DNA from: Candidatus Nitrotoga sp. AM1P
GTDB taxonomy: Bacteria > Pseudomonadota > Gammaproteobacteria > Burkholderiales > Gallionellaceae
Assembly (NCBI RefSeq): GCF_013168275.1
Contig: NZ_AP019547.1
Coordinates: 1,054,001 to 1,118,000 of the forward strand
DNA: 64,000 nucleotides
Direction: 5' to 3'
Position 1 is the first letter of the stretch. The number at the start of each line of letters is the position of its first letter. The translations under genes were made by a program, and so were the position numbers. Shown here piece after piece: positions 1 through 9,746 of this stretch. Below the pieces are notes generated by a model. It was not told the DNA's origin. It ran no database searches and saw nothing but the letters and a program-made list of their open reading frames with translations.

Positions 1-899
1 ATTGGGAATTGGCACTTGCCGCTTACAACTGGGGCGAAGGCGCAGTACAGCGAGCACTCGCACATAACCGCAAACTCGGTCTGCCGGAAAATTACGCCAG
101 CCTGAAAATGCCATCCGAAACGCGCAACTATGTACCCAAGCTGCAAGCAATAAAAAATATTATCAGTGATCCAGCCAACTTCGGCCTGGCTCTACATCCT
201 GTTCCGAATCAACCGTATTTCGTTGCTGTCAGTACATCAAACAATATTGACATGGAGCTTGCCGCAGGATTAGCAGACGTTACGCTGGATGAATTTCGCG
301 CGCTGAATCCCGCCCATAACCGCCCGGTTATCCTGCAAGAAAATTCTGAGGTGCTATTGCTGCCCGTGGATAAGGTGGAAACTTTTCGCGCCAATCTGGC
401 AAACAACAACTTGCCACTCGTATCCTGGCAGGCTTATAAGAGCAAGAAAGGTGAACACTTAAACGGACTTGCGACACGCTTCGGACTGTCTCCAGAAACA
501 CTTCGATCTATCAACAGCCTGTCAACGCAAACCAAGGTGAGTACCGGGCAGATGCTACTGGTACCCCTTAATGGCAAAAATACAGACAATGAATTCGAGG
601 CGTTTAATACACACCCTGTCCTTGCCAACCAATTGCTTAAAAATGCTATTAGATACACGGTGCGCAAAGGCGACACTTTGAGCGCTATTTCTCGCCTCTA
701 CAAGGTAAGTGTGGAAAAGCTGCAAGAGTGGAATAACAACATAAAAACACTCAATCCCGGTCAACACATCTTCATCGTAAAACTCGACAAAACGCCTCGC
801 TTATCTCGTGCCGATAAGAACCGCGGCAAACTTGGCATGGCCAGCAAAAAGACGAAGAAGTTTATGTACAAGACGCAACGCATTGCTCAATATCCTTAG
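1..899 (+). CDS. mltD: Membrane-bound lytic murein transglycosylase D, 3' part
   Basis: The reading frame is already open at base 1, so the gene begins before the window and only its C-terminal ~298 residues are present. The first residues, ELALAAYNWGEGAVQRA, are the last catalytic-domain motif of the SLT/MltD lysozyme-like fold, which cleaves the MurNAc-GlcNAc bond of peptidoglycan to leave 1,6-anhydro ends. Two LysM peptidoglycan-binding domains follow: YKSKKGEHLNGLATRFGLS around residue 145 and YTVRKGDTLSAISRLYKVS around residue 215. The tail is Lys/Arg-rich. The N-terminal signal/lipobox and the catalytic Glu lie outside the window, so activity cannot be judged here. Confidence 0.9.
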   Translation, partial: WELALAAYNWGEGAVQRALAHNRKLGLPENYASLKMPSETRNYVPKLQAIKNIISDPANFGLALHPVPNQPYFVAVSTSNNIDMELAAGLADVTLDEFRALNPAHNRPVILQENSEVLLLPVDKVETFRANLANNNLPLVSWQAYKSKKGEHLNGLATRFGLSPETLRSINSLSTQTKVSTGQMLLVPLNGKNTDNEFEAFNTHPVLANQLLKNAIRYTVRKGDTLSAISRLYKVSVEKLQEWNNNIKTLNPGQHIFIVKLDKTPRLSRADKNRGKLGMASKKTKKFMYKTQRIAQYP

Positions 900-985
900 G
901 CTTTTCTTGCTTTACGCTGTACCTCTATTTTTTTGACAATTCAGTATGGGTGTTCTGCTCATATATAGTGCAAATTACATAACTT

Positions 986-3064
986 TTACTTCGCTGCAAG
1001 ATAACAATGCACGCGGTGCGTGGTGGTAATTATGGTCTCACTTGGATAAACTTCGTGACATTCCGCCATGGCTTGTGCGCATCGTGTATGAAAGTGGCAG
1101 CCCTGCGGCGGATGGGAGGGAGAGGGCGTTTCACCAGGCAAACGAATAGTTTTCATCCCCTGACCATCTATTCTCGGCACTGCAGACAGCAAGGCCTGCG
1201 TGTAAGGGTGTTTAGGGGCATGCAATACTTCCCCTACCGTGCCACGCTCGACAATGCGTCCCAGATACATTACGTATACCTCGTGCGCGAGATATTCCAC
1301 CACCGCCAGATTGTGCGAAATAAACAGGTAGCTTAATCTTAATTGCTGCTGCAATGATTTCAGCAAATTTAAGATTTGCGCTTGCACCGAAACATCCAGC
1401 GCGCTAGTCGGTTCGTCGCAAATCAGCAAATTCGGATTAACTGCCAACACCCGGGCAATAGCGATACGCTGCCGCTGCCCGCCGGAAAACTCATGCGGAT
1501 ATCGCCACTTAGAGGCTTTCTCCAACCCAACCTGTTCCAACAATTCATCTATGCGGCGTTGCCGCTCATCGCTATTTTTAGCAATAGACAGTGCATCCAT
1601 GCCCTCCTGTAAAATCTCCGCTACGCGCATTTTTGGGTTTAAAGATGCATAAGGATCCTGAAATATCATTTGCATCCCGGCACGATGTTTGCGCAATTGT
1701 CCCGCATTAATGCCAATAAGTTCGTGGCCCGCAAAACGCACGCTGCCAGCGGTAGGTGTAATGAGTTGCAGCAGCGCCTTACCCACTGTGGTTTTACCGC
1801 AACCTGATTCACCTACCAGGGCCAGCGTACGCCCCTCTGGAATGTTCATTGATACCCCATCTACCGCTTTAACGTGACCGACTGTGCACTGTAATATACC
1901 TTTGCGGATGGGAAAATGGACTTGCAGGTTTTCCACTTGTAAAAGTGAAGTGCCCCTCCCTTCTTCCCCAATCTCTTCCGCACTTACGGTAGATGGGCCG
2001 GAGAAGAGGGAGGTTTTCAAGTTTAATTTCTCACTCCCCGTTTGCGATGTGTACAGATGGCATCTTACCCCCTGCCCGTTTTCCAGCTGCGTCCACTCCG
2101 GCACCTGCTCGTGGCATAGCGCCCACGCTTTATCGCAACGCGGAGCAAATCTGCAAGCTGCCAGTGGCGCACCCAATGGGGGTACATTGCCCGGAATGGC
2201 CGCTAATGGTTGCCCACTGCGTCCCGCATCCGGCAATGCGGCAAATAGTTTTTGCGTATAAGGATGAGCGGGGCGTGCGAACAATTGCTCACGCGACGCC
2301 TGCTCAATAATTTGTCCGGCATACATCACCCCAATCTGATGTGCCATTTGAGCGACGACGCCCAGATCATGGGTTATCAGCAACAACGCCATACCGGTTT
2401 CCTGCTGCGTATCGCGCAATAGTTTAAGCACCTGCGCTTGTATGGTCACGTCGAGAGCGGTAGTTGGTTCGTCTGCGATCAACAACTTGGGTTGCCCGGC
2501 CATTGCCATTGCAATCATCACGCGTTGTTTCATGCCACCGGAAAGCTGGAATGGATATTCAGACGCACGGCGAGGGGCATCAGAAATACCCACCTGTTCC
2601 AGCAATTCAACACAACGCGGGCGAACCTCTTTGCCACGCAGTTGCTGATGCAATGTCAATACCTCGGCAATCTGATCGCCGACCGTCATCACTGGGTTCA
2701 AACTCAACCCCGGTTCCTGAAAAATCATTGCCATCTGACCACCGCGCACATTGCGCATGGCATATTCTGGCAGCGCCAAAATATCTTCTTCGTCAAGTTT
2801 AATATCACCGCTGGCGACACGTATTCCATCCGGCAGCAAACGCATTAGTGATAATGCCGTCATAGATTTGCCACAGCCGGATTCACCAAGCAGCGCAAGG
2901 GTCTCGCCCTGCTTAATACTGAACGATATGTCGTCCACAATGCGCGCACCATTGTTCAGGCGCGTCACCAAACCCTCTACCTTCAGTATAAATTCTCCTC
3001 TTCCAATTTCTGAAGGGGCGCCGGGAAGGGGACGAAGTTGATTGAGAGAAAGGGCGGATTTCAT
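986..3064 (-). CDS. yejF: Peptide ABC transporter, fused double ATP-binding subunit (YejF-like)
   Basis: A 692-residue protein with two complete ABC ATPase halves in one chain. Each has a Walker A (GESGCGKS near residue 58, GESGCGKT near 420), an ABC signature (LSGGMKQR, FSGGQRQR) and a Walker B (LLIADEP, LLICDEP). Each half ends in an oligopeptide-transporter C-terminal Cys cluster (CRFAPRCDKAWALC; CHFHTRCAQAMAEC), typical of Opp/Dpp/Yej systems. Such fused subunits power uptake of peptides or microcin-C-like compounds. The start overlaps the stop of the upstream permease gene as ATGA, so translation is probably coupled. It is the last gene of the minus-strand operon. Confidence 0.92.
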   Translation of the reverse strand: MKSALSLNQLRPLPGAPSEIGRGEFILKVEGLVTRLNNGARIVDDISFSIKQGETLALLGESGCGKSMTALSLMRLLPDGIRVASGDIKLDEEDILALPEYAMRNVRGGQMAMIFQEPGLSLNPVMTVGDQIAEVLTLHQQLRGKEVRPRCVELLEQVGISDAPRRASEYPFQLSGGMKQRVMIAMAMAGQPKLLIADEPTTALDVTIQAQVLKLLRDTQQETGMALLLITHDLGVVAQMAHQIGVMYAGQIIEQASREQLFARPAHPYTQKLFAALPDAGRSGQPLAAIPGNVPPLGAPLAACRFAPRCDKAWALCHEQVPEWTQLENGQGVRCHLYTSQTGSEKLNLKTSLFSGPSTVSAEEIGEEGRGTSLLQVENLQVHFPIRKGILQCTVGHVKAVDGVSMNIPEGRTLALVGESGCGKTTVGKALLQLITPTAGSVRFAGHELIGINAGQLRKHRAGMQMIFQDPYASLNPKMRVAEILQEGMDALSIAKNSDERQRRIDELLEQVGLEKASKWRYPHEFSGGQRQRIAIARVLAVNPNLLICDEPTSALDVSVQAQILNLLKSLQQQLRLSYLFISHNLAVVEYLAHEVYVMYLGRIVERGTVGEVLHAPKHPYTQALLSAVPRIDGQGMKTIRLPGETPSPSHPPQGCHFHTRCAQAMAECHEVYPSETIITTTHRVHCYLAAK

Positions 3065-4506
3065 GCAACCGCCTCCGTCCGATTCAAGCGCGGATCAAAC
3101 GCATCACGTACCGCATCAGCAAATAGATTGGCGGCCAACACCAACACCAGCATGAATCCGAACGCAGCCGCCAGCGTCCACCACACCATCGGCTCGCGAC
3201 CCATCTCCATGCGCGCGGAGTTTATCAATGTACCAAAGCTCATGGTACTAGGATCAACCCCCACACCAACATAAGATAGCACCGCCTCGGCCAGTACCAG
3301 GCTGCTGAAATCCATAACCACCGCAATCAGTACGATGTGCATCACATTCGGCACGATATGGCGAGTAAGGATACGAGAAGATGAAACGCCGAATGCCTGC
3401 GCTGCCTGGATGTACTCCAATTCTCGCAACTTAAGTGTCTCGCCACGTAGCAGGCGACATAGTCCGGTCCAACTGGTCACACCAAGAATCAAACACAAAA
3501 ATAATAAGCGTAAATCTGCGCGTGCAGCAGAAGTTTCAAACCATTCGGGATGCATCTCAATATAAACCTGCATCATTAACACGGCGGCCGCAATCAACAA
3601 CACGCTGGGGATAGAGCTTAATACGGTATAAATATACTGGATTACATCATCCACCCAACCACGCAAGTATCCTGCCGCTATACCCAACAGCAAAGCAAAC
3701 GGCAACATCACCAGCGTGGTGACAGTACCGATCACAAGCCCGGTACGAATACTTTTCAGCGCGAGATACAGTACATCTTGCCCCACTTTATCAGTACCCA
3801 GCACGTGGTAAACTGCGGCCAGATTGACAGTTATGCCAAGCAGCATGGCTATCAACAAAACCGTTATCAACAATGCTCTGGAAGGCTTGTTTTTCATCGC
3901 TCCCGTAAAGGTGGATATCCAATTACCTGTACTGATTTCCCGCTTGGTCGATGACCAGACAGTCCTGAATTTGACGAAAAAATGGAATAATATATTACTG
4001 ACTGCAATCAATAACACGCCGATTAGCAACCCCTCTAAAGCACCGATCCCGGTACGTTTCAGCACATCGCCCAGAAGTTCGCGCTGCGGATCAACCAGAT
4101 GGGCTCCACCGTAACGCAAGCGCGGATAATCTCGAAGTATCTTGCCCTCCGGCGTTTCCATACTTTCCTTGGCATACAGATAGGCCGCCAGTGGTGCAGA
4201 ATAGGTTTTCTCGGTACGACTTTTTATGCCTTTGGCAAGTGCATCGAAGACACTCAGCACCTCAGCTGAATACACTGTCTGACCATTACTCTTCTCTGGC
4301 AACGCGGCGCGATAGTGCATGGTGTCGAGTAACCCCACCAGCACGAATAACGACAACAGCAGCAGTGAAACCATGCCCACACTACCCTTAGCCACACGTT
4401 GCCAAGGCAGAACAAGATGAGGACGCTTTCGTATCCACAATGCCGCAACAAGAACCGTTGCGAGCAGCAGGTAGATCATCGCATCTGTCCAAAGAATAAC
4501 GGGCAT
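3061..4506 (-). CDS. yejE: Peptide ABC transporter permease (YejE-like, long N-terminal extension)
   Basis: Inner-membrane permease of the OppC/DppC type. The C-terminal half carries the usual binding-protein-dependent transport fold, including the coupling (EAA) loop around LRELEYIQAAQAFGVSSSRIL that contacts the ATPase. With the ATG at 4506 it is 481 residues, well above the ~340 usual for YejE. The extra N-terminal ~130 residues hold two further hydrophobic stretches (DAMIYLLLATVLVAALWI; GMVSLLLLSLFVLVGLL) separated by a soluble part. An in-frame GTG at 4587 would add 27 hydrophilic residues; the ATG was preferred because it starts just before the first membrane segment and has GGGG upstream. 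The stop overlaps the yejF start. Confidence 0.87.
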   Translation of the reverse strand: MPVILWTDAMIYLLLATVLVAALWIRKRPHLVLPWQRVAKGSVGMVSLLLLSLFVLVGLLDTMHYRAALPEKSNGQTVYSAEVLSVFDALAKGIKSRTEKTYSAPLAAYLYAKESMETPEGKILRDYPRLRYGGAHLVDPQRELLGDVLKRTGIGALEGLLIGVLLIAVSNILFHFFVKFRTVWSSTKREISTGNWISTFTGAMKNKPSRALLITVLLIAMLLGITVNLAAVYHVLGTDKVGQDVLYLALKSIRTGLVIGTVTTLVMLPFALLLGIAAGYLRGWVDDVIQYIYTVLSSIPSVLLIAAAVLMMQVYIEMHPEWFETSAARADLRLLFLCLILGVTSWTGLCRLLRGETLKLRELEYIQAAQAFGVSSSRILTRHIVPNVMHIVLIAVVMDFSSLVLAEAVLSYVGVGVDPSTMSFGTLINSARMEMGREPMVWWTLAAAFGFMLVLVLAANLFADAVRDAFDPRLNRTEAVA

Positions 4507-4653
4507 ATTACTTACCCCGACATTGAGTACTGAAAATCGCTCGTTCTGAGCATCGAATGGAATTGAAACATGGACAGCTTGTTTCACACATTAAACTCGA
4601 TTTGAACTTATCTAATGACTCATTGCGAACAGGAAATATATTGATAAAGGCGC

Positions 4654-5631
4654 TCATTGCAGCCTCACTCGCGGGTCAACGATGGTATACGAGATATCTG
4701 TCAATACTAAACCAGCGATATACAACATCGAACCAAGAAATACCATGGCACGCACTACACCAAAGTCCTGCGCATTAATTGCGTCTATGGTGTAACTACC
4801 CAGACCGGGGATGCCGAAGAATGATTCGGTCAACAAGCTCCCCATGAACAGCAGCGGTATTACCACCACCACACCGGTTAAAATCGGGATCATTGCATTC
4901 TTCAGCACGTGACGGAATAACACGCGCAATTCCGACAGACCCTTGGCGCGAGCGGTTCGCACATAGTCCTTACCGATCTCTTCCAAAAAAATCGTTCGAT
5001 ACCAACGGCTACTGGCACCGACACTACCCATTACACCAATCAACACAGGCAGCAGCACAAACTTGATACTGTCCAACCCACCCGCATAGCCAGAAATCGG
5101 CACCCAGTGCCACAATTTACTTGCCACGAACTGGCCGCCAATAATGTAAAACAGACCGGAGATGGACATCAGCAATACACATAGTGATACCCCCAGCATA
5201 TCCAGGGCAGTCGCTCTGAACAATGTCATCAATAGCGCGAAAGTAATATAAATGAGCAGGCCAATAAGAAAAGTAGGTAGCGCGATAGCGAGACTAGGCA
5301 TCATGCGGGTCTGGATTTCACGCGCGACATTACGCCCGTCGTTGGATGAACCAAAATCAAATGCAAACATTCTGGCTGACTTCTGGAAAAAAATCGTATC
5401 GCTGATTTTTCTCACGCCCTCTGCATGGGCATTAAATAGTAGCGGTTTGTCATAACCATGCTGTTGCTTCCATTTTTCGATCGCTTCAGGCGTAACACGC
5501 TTCATACCCAATTGCATCCGCGCCATATCGTCTGCCGTATTCACTACGAAAAAAAGAGAAAAGGTGAGCAGGTTTACACCGATTAAAATCGGAATAGCAT
5601 ATAAAATGCGGCGGATAAGATAGGCGATCAT
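4654..5631 (-). CDS. yejB: Peptide ABC transporter permease (YejB-like)
   Basis: A 325-residue OppB/DppB-type inner-membrane permease that pairs with the YejE-like subunit to form the import channel. It starts with the typical first membrane helix (IAYLIRRILYAIPILIGVNLLTF). A large periplasmic loop follows, then the transport domain with its EAA-type loop (GKDYVRTARAKGLSELRVLFRHVLKNA) and closing helices. The protein ends VDPRVRLQ, a common ending in this family. It lies upstream of yejE with a short gap. The gene for the solute-binding protein is further upstream, separated by a small secreted-protein gene and about 330 bp of non-coding DNA. Confidence 0.92.
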   Translation of the reverse strand: MIAYLIRRILYAIPILIGVNLLTFSLFFVVNTADDMARMQLGMKRVTPEAIEKWKQQHGYDKPLLFNAHAEGVRKISDTIFFQKSARMFAFDFGSSNDGRNVAREIQTRMMPSLAIALPTFLIGLLIYITFALLMTLFRATALDMLGVSLCVLLMSISGLFYIIGGQFVASKLWHWVPISGYAGGLDSIKFVLLPVLIGVMGSVGASSRWYRTIFLEEIGKDYVRTARAKGLSELRVLFRHVLKNAMIPILTGVVVVIPLLFMGSLLTESFFGIPGLGSYTIDAINAQDFGVVRAMVFLGSMLYIAGLVLTDISYTIVDPRVRLQ

Positions 5632-5966
5632 TGAGAGAGAGCTGTAGGGTACACTTACCCACCATAATGAATGAGAGACGATACATAAACGTATCTATGT
5701 TCGCCAAAGAAAATGAGTTACAAATTTTAAGTTAACAACTTGCCGTTTCTTTAATACAAGCAAGGTGTTATTCACATTCCCACCATCCTAAACGGACCGC
5801 GAGGCTTGACCAACCTTCTTTCAAGTACTTCTTCAAGAACTTCTTCAAGTACAGGCTACCGCCTTGATCGTCTGCCTCTGTTCCAATCAACCTGGTTTGC
5901 CAGCTTGTTTAGTGTGCAGCGCGCTGGTTCAGCATCGTCCAGCCCAGCTTCCGTTTTCCTTTATTC
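5632..5966. other. Gene-free gap inside the yej region, with a 12-bp tandem repeat
   Basis: No convincing ORF. Around 5822-5851 there are about two and a half copies of a 12-bp unit (CAAGTACTTCTT, CAAGAACTTCTT, CAAGTAC...). The minus-strand yejB promoter presumably lies near 5640-5720, but no clear hexamers are visible. Confidence 0.5.
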
Positions 5967-6281
5967 TTAATTAGCTTTAGCTGGAACGTCATGCTCCAAC
6001 AACAATTTTTGCCTTGCTACATCACGCGGGATGCATACCATTTCCGAACCGACTTTCTGTTCAATTCCTTTAACTCTGGCACAGACCATTATAGGACCTA
6101 CAGGCGTTGCTTTCGGACCGCGGCACCAGCCATCAGAAGGCGTCGTTTTAAAATCTATCCACACTCCTTCAGCTGCCTTGCATTCCTCAGGGTCGGCAGG
6201 ATAAGCGTGACTAATTACGGGCACAATTGCCAAAGTTGCTATCGACACGACTCTAAATATTGTTTTTCCAAAATGACTCAA
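5967..6281 (-). CDS. Small secreted four-cysteine protein, unknown function
   Basis: Not recognised as a known family. Starting at the TTG at 6281, which has an AAAGGAA ribosome-binding site just upstream, it gives 104 residues. A clear signal peptide (TIFRVVSIATLAIVPVISHA, cut before YPADPEE) precedes a mature part of about 78 residues with four cysteines (EEC, GWC, MVC, MVC), suggesting one or two disulphides in the periplasm. An in-frame start further upstream would add 18 residues before the signal helix and is less likely. The gene sits between the solute-binding-protein gene and yejB on the same strand, so it may be co-transcribed with the importer, but no functional link can be shown. 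Confidence 0.6.
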   Translation of the reverse strand: MSHFGKTIFRVVSIATLAIVPVISHAYPADPEECKAAEGVWIDFKTTPSDGWCRGPKATPVGPIMVCARVKGIEQKVGSEMVCIPRDVARQKLLLEHDVPAKAN

Positions 6282-6459
6282 AATTATTCCTTTCTTTAAA
6301 ATTGCGGCAAAAAAGGTGTTGCCGCACACCTGCATGTTACTCTCAAAAAACTTAAAACTTTATCAGGGGCATTCTTATAAAATCGCCTTGCACTTTAACA
6401 CTTAATCCGACATTATCTTCGGCAAACCGGAGGTTTTGTTGTACCGGCAAAGAATATCA

Positions 6460-8598
6460 TCATCGTGCCTCTTCTCGCTGCCGCAACGCACGCCACAACC
6501 ACCAGCCCAATAAGACGAGCGCAGAACCAAGCAACCACAATGGCCACAGTTTCGGCTGATTCCAGCTACTACGCAGTTCATCACGCTGTGCTGCGTCTAT
6601 GCGCAAATATTTAACATTGTTATTTGCCATTTTATTGGGCTTGCTGTTATGCAGCCAAGCATGGCGCAATACATAATCTTTAGGATGTTGCCCCCATATC
6701 CAGGGCGAATCGCGGCGCAAAATTTCCAGCATTCCATCAATTATTTCCTGGCGCGCTGGGCCATTTTCCATGTTTTTCATCTTCTCAAACAGGTGGTCAT
6801 ATTCAGGGCTATTGTAATTCGAGGCGTTCTCACCGCCTTTCACGACCTTGCCTTGCGCACCGTGTAGTAGAAATAAAAAATTCTCCGGGTCGGGATAATC
6901 AGCATTCCAGCCGAGATAAAACATCTGCGTATCGCCTTTACGTAACTTATCCTGAAAGCGGTTGTAGTCAGTGCTGCGCGCCACCAGTTGTAAATTAAGT
7001 TTGTCGAGTTGCTTGCGTAGCCAGTCCAGACGCGATTTGCTGCCCACGCCGGTGGCGGTCGTATCCAGATAGATAATCAACGGCTGTTTTGTTTTTTCAT
7101 CCAAACCACCGGGGTAGCCGGCTTCGGCCAGCAGCTTCTTCGCCTCATCAATTGATTTACGTTGGGGTGCACCATTAACCCAGTCATATACATAATGGTT
7201 GATGCCTGCCTTGCCTTCTCGATAACCAAAAATACCAGGTGGGATAGGCGATTGCGCGCTAATACCCCGACCGTTAGCAAATATGGAGATAAATTCCTCG
7301 AAATCCACCGCGATAGAAATGGCACGACGCAGCTTGGTCGCACGTTCACTCGCCCCTCCCACAACCGGATCGAGCCAATTGAAACCCATATACGAAGTAG
7401 AGGTGGCTACCGAAGTAGAAAGCTTAATGCCTTGTGCTTTCATCTCGTCTGTAACGTTAGTCTCGCCACCCACATTCACCTGTACCGCTTGATCAAAACT
7501 ATCAGAGCTGATGCCCGCCGCATCGTAATAACCTTGCAGAAATTTGTTCCAGTAAGGAATGGTTTCCTTCTCCAGGCTAAACACCACCTTGCTGATTAAC
7601 GGCAGAGCCTTACCCGCGTCAACCAGCAGCCCAGCTTCTTTATCCCCCGCCTCGCCTTCCGTCGGATAGACTTCGCCGGAAAAATGCGGGTTGCGCGTCA
7701 ACACCATACGCTGGTTGGGATTATTTTCCGATAGATAATAGGGCCCACTCCCTACCGGCCACCAATCCAGAACCAGGTTGCGTTCAGACATTCCATCCTG
7801 CGCATAAAAGCGCTCGGCTTCCACTGGCATGGGTGAAAAAAATGTCATCGCCAACCAATAAGCAAACTGCGGATATTTACCGTAAATCTTGATACGGTAA
7901 GTGCGGTCGTCCACCGTTTGCACACCTTCCAGCGGATAGTCGTGGAGATCAAGAAAAGTATTGGGGTTCTTTTTTTTAGCTAGCTGTAAAGTTGCGATGT
8001 ACTCTTTAAGGCCGACGATGTAATCCACCATGAGCCCAGCAATTGGGGAATGAATGGTCGGATGAGCTAGCCGTTTAATCTGATAGGCATAATCCGCCGC
8101 TTTCACTTCACGCGTACCGCTATGCGGGAAATCATTCAATGCATGAATATTACGTAAATCATTGCTTGTAAGCGCATGATATTCCAGTTCACCTTTGGCA
8201 TCGCGCGCAAAAGCCGGATGGGGCTGGTAGTTCAAACCGGCACGCAAATGAATTTCATAAACACTGAACGCCACCTTATCGGCAGGCGCATCATCGGGTA
8301 ACAGCTGATTATTTTTGTCCAGATAACTCACTGTCGGCATTTCACTGGCTGCCTGCGGCACCAGCGTATAGGGACGCTTCAGGAAATGATATTGCAGCGG
8401 CGGTTGATATATCTGCGCAAGGAATATATATTCATTCTCGCTATACGCTGACGCCGGATCGAGATGTTTAGGCCGTTCGGTAAAAGCAGAATAATAAATC
8501 GACTTACCCTTATCGCTGACCGGGTAGGGATTATTCCACAAACCGCCGTCACAGGCCGCAAGTATCAGGAGCAGCGGTAAGTAATGTAAGTATTTCAT
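6460..8598 (-). CDS. Peptide-binding lipoprotein of the Yej/Opp importer (SBP_bac_5 family)
   Basis: A family-5 extracellular solute-binding protein of 712 residues that should capture peptides and hand them to the YejBE channel. The start at 8598 gives a short lipoprotein signal (MKYLHYLPLLLILAAC) with the lipobox Cys at residue 16; the open frame runs 60 codons further upstream but without signal-peptide character. Family features include LVLDWWPVGSGPYYL and FYLGWNADYPDPENFLFLLHG. Unusually, the C-terminus carries a second membrane segment (LWPLWLLGSALVLLGWWLW) followed by positive residues, so the protein may be anchored at both ends or by an inner-membrane helix. At 712 residues it is longer than most (~550-600). 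Confidence 0.87.
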   Translation of the reverse strand: MKYLHYLPLLLILAACDGGLWNNPYPVSDKGKSIYYSAFTERPKHLDPASAYSENEYIFLAQIYQPPLQYHFLKRPYTLVPQAASEMPTVSYLDKNNQLLPDDAPADKVAFSVYEIHLRAGLNYQPHPAFARDAKGELEYHALTSNDLRNIHALNDFPHSGTREVKAADYAYQIKRLAHPTIHSPIAGLMVDYIVGLKEYIATLQLAKKKNPNTFLDLHDYPLEGVQTVDDRTYRIKIYGKYPQFAYWLAMTFFSPMPVEAERFYAQDGMSERNLVLDWWPVGSGPYYLSENNPNQRMVLTRNPHFSGEVYPTEGEAGDKEAGLLVDAGKALPLISKVVFSLEKETIPYWNKFLQGYYDAAGISSDSFDQAVQVNVGGETNVTDEMKAQGIKLSTSVATSTSYMGFNWLDPVVGGASERATKLRRAISIAVDFEEFISIFANGRGISAQSPIPPGIFGYREGKAGINHYVYDWVNGAPQRKSIDEAKKLLAEAGYPGGLDEKTKQPLIIYLDTTATGVGSKSRLDWLRKQLDKLNLQLVARSTDYNRFQDKLRKGDTQMFYLGWNADYPDPENFLFLLHGAQGKVVKGGENASNYNSPEYDHLFEKMKNMENGPARQEIIDGMLEILRRDSPWIWGQHPKDYVLRHAWLHNSKPNKMANNNVKYLRIDAAQRDELRSSWNQPKLWPLWLLGSALVLLGWWLWRALRQREEAR

Positions 8599-8675
8599 GA
8601 CGCGAGAGTTTATCCGAAATACCGCTATCCGTGGTAAAGTTACAATCACTTTTAAACTTATGAATGGGCAGCAAG

Positions 8676-9746
8676 ATGAATTCGATTTGGCAAGATTATT
8701 TGCGGGAACAAGGAGCAGAAATACAAGATGGCATCGTGCAGTATTTCGGTGCCGGGCAAGGCGAACAGGCTGCTGCACAAGATGGCATGGTACTGTGTTA
8801 TTTAAGCCAGCTAGGCGTACTTAAGGTTTCTGGTGAGGATGCTGAAACCTTTCTACAAAATCTGCTCAGCAGCGATGTGCGTGAAGTCACGCCATGGCAT
8901 GCCCAATTCAGCAGCCTGAACAGTCCAAAAGGACGAATGCTGGCCAGCTTCCTTATCTGGCGCAAAGGAGTGCTGGATGACGCAGACAAGGCTTTTTTCC
9001 TGCAACTGCCGCTCAGTTTGTGTGCTGACATCCAGCAACGTCTATCCAAATACATCCTGCGCTCCAAAGTAAAAATTGAGGATGTAACCGATCAACAGAT
9101 CAGTTTTGGTTGGGCCGGAGAAGGTTCAGAGGAACAACTAAAGGAATACTTAGGCTCGGTTCCGGTAGAACCCTGGGGGGCAGAAGAAGTAGGCAATCGG
9201 ATATCGGAACACAATGATACTGGCGTCATTCGTCTCGGTGAACAGCGCTTTCAAATTAACACAACTGCCGAGCACGCATTAGCCCTATGGCAAAAACTCA
9301 TCGTCACCGGACGCCCAGTTGGATCACCCTGCTGGGACTGGCTCACAATCCGTGATGGTATTCCAGTTATTATGCCTGCCACCCAAGAGCAGTTTGTGCC
9401 ACAAATGGCCAACCTGGAACTGATCGGAGGCGTAAACTTTAAAAAAGGATGTTACCCAGGCCAGGAAATTGTGGCGCGCATGCAATATCTCGGTAAACTC
9501 AAGCGCCGTATGTATTTAGCGCATATCGAAAGCGATACGCCTCCGCAAGCGGGTGACGAGCTCTATAGCGCAGATATGGAAGGTCAGGCCAGTGGCATGG
9601 TAGTCAACGCATCACCTGCCCCGAACGGTGGTTACGACATGCTGGTGGTAGTGCAGATTAGTAGCCACAAAGACCAAACTGTCCACTGGAAATCTTTACA
9701 AGGCGCAGCGCTTCGGTTTATGAGGTTGCCTTATCCAATTTATTAA
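8676..9746 (+). CDS. ygfZ: Folate-binding Fe-S cluster repair/assembly protein YgfZ
   Basis: A 356-residue GcvT-like, tetrahydrofolate-binding protein of the YgfZ/IBA57 family, which supports assembly or repair of [4Fe-4S] enzymes in the cytoplasm. The diagnostic motif KGCYPGQEIVAR with its conserved Cys is present about two thirds along. The N-terminal part has the family pattern LSQLGVLKVSGEDAETFLQNLLSSDV. The ATG at 8676 gives the natural N-terminus MNSIWQDYLREQG; an ATG four codons earlier (8664) is also possible. The gene is divergent from the peptide-binding lipoprotein gene, with about 75 bp between starts, so the two share a promoter region. Confidence 0.93.
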   Translation: MNSIWQDYLREQGAEIQDGIVQYFGAGQGEQAAAQDGMVLCYLSQLGVLKVSGEDAETFLQNLLSSDVREVTPWHAQFSSLNSPKGRMLASFLIWRKGVLDDADKAFFLQLPLSLCADIQQRLSKYILRSKVKIEDVTDQQISFGWAGEGSEEQLKEYLGSVPVEPWGAEEVGNRISEHNDTGVIRLGEQRFQINTTAEHALALWQKLIVTGRPVGSPCWDWLTIRDGIPVIMPATQEQFVPQMANLELIGGVNFKKGCYPGQEIVARMQYLGKLKRRMYLAHIESDTPPQAGDELYSADMEGQASGMVVNASPAPNGGYDMLVVVQISSHKDQTVHWKSLQGAALRFMRLPYPIY

